NCBI GenBank assembly: GCA_934141605.1
Contig: CAKPCL010000001.1
Location: 1 to 64,000 of the forward strand
Origin: an uncultured Clostridia bacterium
Lineage (GTDB): Bacteria > Bacillota > Clostridia > TANB77 > CAG-508
Reading direction: 5' to 3'
DNA length: 64,000 bases
Part shown: piece by piece, positions 61,337 through 64,000 of the stretch
How the letters are laid out: the number at the start of each line of letters is the position of its first letter
Numbering within the stretch: the first letter of the stretch is position 1
Notes under the pieces: generated by a model
Told to the model about the DNA's origin: nothing
Database searches by the model: none
What the model saw: only the letters and a program-made list of their open reading frames with translations
Position numbers and translations under genes: made by a program

Positions 61337-64000
61337 TCAGTTTAAAAATTCTATAACATCATTTAATATTTGTCTTTCATTTGTTGTTCCTATTTCTAGT
61401 GTAATCATTGGTTTTACTCCTGGTGAGAATTTTAGTTTATTTTTATATTTTTCAACTAATTTTGGTATGTCTAAATTGAACTGGCTTTGTTCAAAGGTAA
61501 ATACTACTGCTGTTTTTCTACTTGCTATTTTACTTATATATTGTGCTTTTGCTAAATATTTTATTCTTGCTATGTCTAATAAGTTTTCTAGTTCTGAAGG
61601 CATGTTTCCAAATCTGTCTATGATTTCGTCTATTATATTTTGTATGTCTTCTTCATTTTTACATAGTGCAATGTCTTGGTATATTTCAATTTTTTGTGCT
61701 GAGTCTGGTATATATTCATCTGGTATGTAGCTTGTTACATTTAAGTCTATTTGAATATCTAGTTCTGGTTCTACTTGTATTCCTTGCATTTCTTTTACTA
61801 CTTCGTCTAACAAACTGCAGTATGTGTCATATCCAACTTGTTCTAGATGTCCTGATTGGATTTCTCCTAGCAAGCTTCCTGCTCCTCTGATTTCTAAGTC
61901 TCTCATTGCTATTTTAAATCCTGAACCAAATTCAGTAAATTCTTTTATTGCTTTTAGTCTTTTGTCTGCTTCTTCTGATAGCATTTTGTCTTTTCTGTAT
62001 GTTATGTAGGCATATGCTTGTCTATCTGCTCTTCCTACTCTTCCTCTTATTTGATATAATGCTGCTAGTCCCATTCTGTCTGCATTTTCTACTATTATTG
62101 TGTTTGCATTTGGTATATCAATTCCAGATTCTAATATTGTTGTACATACTAAAACATTTGATTTTTTTTCAATGAAGTCTTGCATTATTTCTTCTATTTG
62201 GTTTCCTGTCATTTGTCCATGGGCATAATTTACTGTTGCTTCTGGTACTAGTTTTGATATTTCATCTGCTTTTTTCTGTATTGTGTCTACTCTATTATAA
62301 ATGTAAAATACTTGGCCATTTCTTTCTAATTCTTTTGTTATTGCTTCTTTTATTACTTCTTGGTCATATTCTAATACATATGTTTGAACTGGTTTTCTGT
62401 TTTGTGGTGGCTCATATATTACTGACATGTCTCTTATTCCAACTATTGACATGTGCATTGTTCTTGGTATTGGTGTTGCGGTCATTGTTAGTACATCTAC
62501 ATTTGCTTTATATTGTTTTATTTTTTCTTTTGCTTTTACTCCAAATCTGTGCTCTTCGTCTATTATTAATAGTCCTATATCTTTAAATTCAATGTCTTGG
62601 CTTAATAGTCTATGTGTTCCGATTACAATATCAACTTCTCCAAGTTTTAGTTTTTTTATAACTTCGTCTTGATATTTCTTGTTTTTAAATCTGTTTAAAA
62701 TTTCAACTTTAATCGGAAAGTCTTTCATTCTGTCTCTAAATTCTTCATATTGTTGTTGTGCTAGTACTGTTGTTGGTACTAAATATGCAACTTGTTTGTG
62801 GTCCATTACTGCTTTGAAGGCTGCTCTTATTGCTACTTCTGTTTTTCCATATCCTACATCTCCACATAAAAGTCTATCCATTGGTCTTTGAGATTCCATG
62901 TCTTTTTTTACTTCTTCTATACATCTTAATTGGTCGTCTGTTTCTTGATATGGGAATTGTTCTTCAAATTGCTGTTGCCATGGTGTGTCTTTACTAAACA
63001 TAAATCCTTTAGCTTTTTCTCTTTTGGCGTATAATTCTATAAGTTCTCTTGCTACTGCTCTTAAATTATTTTTTACTTTTTCTTTTGTTCGTATCCAGTC
63101 TTTACTTCCTATGCTGTTTATTGGTGGATTTATTGCGTCTCCTCCAATATATTTTCTTATTGTGTCTAATTGATTTGTTGGTATATATAAAATATCATCA
63201 TTTTTGTATTTTAATTTGATGTAATCTTTTGTTGTTCCGTCTGCTGTTATAGTATTTACACCTACAAATATTCCTATTCCGTAATTTTTGTGTACTACAT
63301 AGTCTCCTGGTTTTAAATCTGCAAATACAACTTTTTCTCCTTCTTTAAATGCTTGATTTGCAAATGTTTTTTTCTTTTTTCCGCCATCTATTAAGTCATC
63401 TGCTGTAACAACTACTTGGTTTATTTCAAAGTTTTCAAATCCTTCTGAAATTTTTCCTATAGCTATTGTTACTATGTTTTCTGTTGATTTTACTACTATT
63501 GTTTTGTCTAATTTTTCTTCTATTTTGCATATTATATTTTCTTTTTCAAATAATTCTTTTAATTTGTTTGCTTTTTCTTTTGTTTCTACCATGACATAAA
63601 TGCTTTTTTTCTCTTTGTTCCATTTTTTTATGTCTTCAAAAAAGTTTTCTATTTCACTTTTATAATAGTTGATTTCTCTGTATTCAAAGTGATATCTTTC
63701 TGCTTGTTTTTTTGTTACTGCATCTTGTTTTTCTAAGTATATTAGTTTGTTTTTATTTTCTAGAATTTCAAAATCTATTGTTGCCATAGCATTTAGTGCT
63801 TCTGGAATTATTTTTTCTTTTTCTATTAGATTCTTACTTAAGTTTTCTATATCTTGTAGGATATTTATTTGTCTTTGTTCTATTTTGGTTATTTCGTCTA
63901 AAAATATTATGCTGTCTTTGTTTAAGTAGTCTACTAGTGTTTCTTGTTCTGTATAAAATTCATTAAAATATTTATCTATTTTGCTTATGTAATTTCCTGC
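61337..64000 (-). CDS. mfd: Transcription-repair coupling factor Mfd (5' end outside the window)
   Basis: The frame is open past the window end, so the last ~887 residues are visible of an expected ~1150. It starts in the UvrB-like N-terminal module, then the CarD/RID domain (PGDYVVHKNYGIGIFVG), the translocase (LCGDVGYGKTEVAIRAAF Walker A; LLIIDEEHRFGV; TATPIPRTM; ESGIDIPNANT; QIRGRVGR) and the C-terminal TRCF domain (from about EPELDIQIDLNVTSYIP). It removes RNA polymerase stalled at lesions and recruits UvrA. Ends TGA. Confidence 0.96.
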   Translation of the reverse strand, partial: AGNYISKIDKYFNEFYTEQETLVDYLNKDSIIFLDEITKIEQRQINILQDIENLSKNLIEKEKIIPEALNAMATIDFEILENKNKLIYLEKQDAVTKKQAERYHFEYREINYYKSEIENFFEDIKKWNKEKKSIYVMVETKEKANKLKELFEKENIICKIEEKLDKTIVVKSTENIVTIAIGKISEGFENFEINQVVVTADDLIDGGKKKKTFANQAFKEGEKVVFADLKPGDYVVHKNYGIGIFVGVNTITADGTTKDYIKLKYKNDDILYIPTNQLDTIRKYIGGDAINPPINSIGSKDWIRTKEKVKNNLRAVARELIELYAKREKAKGFMFSKDTPWQQQFEEQFPYQETDDQLRCIEEVKKDMESQRPMDRLLCGDVGYGKTEVAIRAAFKAVMDHKQVAYLVPTTVLAQQQYEEFRDRMKDFPIKVEILNRFKNKKYQDEVIKKLKLGEVDIVIGTHRLLSQDIEFKDIGLLIIDEEHRFGVKAKEKIKQYKANVDVLTMTATPIPRTMHMSIVGIRDMSVIYEPPQNRKPVQTYVLEYDQEVIKEAITKELERNGQVFYIYNRVDTIQKKADEISKLVPEATVNYAHGQMTGNQIEEIMQDFIEKKSNVLVCTTILESGIDIPNANTIIVENADRMGLAALYQIRGRVGRADRQAYAYITYRKDKMLSEEADKRLKAIKEFTEFGSGFKIAMRDLEIRGAGSLLGEIQSGHLEQVGYDTYCSLLDEVVKEMQGIQVEPELDIQIDLNVTSYIPDEYIPDSAQKIEIYQDIALCKNEEDIQNIIDEIIDRFGNMPSELENLLDIARIKYLAKAQYISKIASRKTAVVFTFEQSQFNLDIPKLVEKYKNKLKFSPGVKPMITLEIGTTNERQILNDVIEFLN

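Noticed and set aside
61278..61337. Nineteen-codon ORF overlapping the mfd stop (TGATG) with CGG as its fourth codon
   Set aside because: Too short, lies within inverted repeats after mfd, and neither the zero nor the +1 reading resembles a protein.
1..64000. tRNA, rRNA, CRISPR arrays, insertion sequences or prophage
   Set aside because: None could be recognised on either strand; the only repeats found are terminator palindromes and the 15-base repeat in the NlpC/P60 gene.

Overview
The window is AT-rich DNA from a Gram-positive, endospore-forming Clostridia-type bacterium. The evidence is a gerA-type germinant receptor operon, yqfC/yqfD, bofA with yaaL, a BofC-type protein, RNase R with SecG, and a glmS ribozyme. 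The species cannot be named from the sequence. There are no rRNA, tRNA, CRISPR, prophage or IS features. Most of it is ordinary chromosomal housekeeping DNA with small accessory genes between the blocks.

Layout. 1-2.8 kb: plsC, an ATPase/Asp23-type protein and a frameshifted transglutaminase. 2.9-7.1 kb: spore germinant receptor operon. 7.2-15.8 kb: rnr, secG, a membrane protease, a YlbF protein, a DUF3048 protein, ybeY, an unknown 406-aa protein, yqfD, yqfC and a PdaA-like deacetylase. 16-19.3 kb: a complete agr-type quorum-sensing locus, including a 39-aa AgrD precursor. 19.4-23.1 kb: Rpn nuclease, pseudouridine synthase, rRNA methyltransferase, hicBA. 23.2-29.1 kb: a structured leader and GT39-like glycosyltransferase, uvrC, glmS ribozyme and glmS. 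29.2-35.5 kb: surface protein, bofA/yaaL, an orphan VirD4-like ATPase, a metal permease and a repeat-tailed membrane protein. 35.6-40.1 kb: truA, cdaA, pdp, rnhB, a pseudopilin. 40.3-53.1 kb: htrA, deacetylase, glucosaminidase, clpE-like, pgsA, BofC-like, comEC, NlpC/P60, ppaC. 53.3-64 kb: hslO, a WecA-rubredoxin fusion, rpiB, an ABC importer, an XRE regulator, an Rpn remnant, two SpoU methyltransferases and mfd (cut by the window end).

The most striking observation concerns the codon CGG. Reading the window by eye, I find only six in-frame CGG codons in credible genes. Five of them sit exactly where a gene changes to the +1 frame: a pseudouridine synthase, a surface protein, a repeat-tailed membrane protein, cdaA and an ABC permease. 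In each, dropping the C of CGG and reading GGA or GGG (Gly) restores one continuous family-consistent protein. Two of these (cdaA, ABC permease) recover the otherwise missing N-terminal membrane segment, and cdaA is normally essential. This suggests that CGG is not a normal sense codon here but a +1 frameshift (or four-base) codon. The sixth CGG (glucosaminidase, codon 8) appears to be read in frame and is the main counterexample.

Other notable items are a rubredoxin domain fused to an undecaprenyl-phosphate sugar-1-phosphate transferase, an orphan type IV coupling-protein-like ATPase, a four-helix leader RNA carrying a CGG-containing short ORF, and a LytTR-type direct repeat upstream of agrB.
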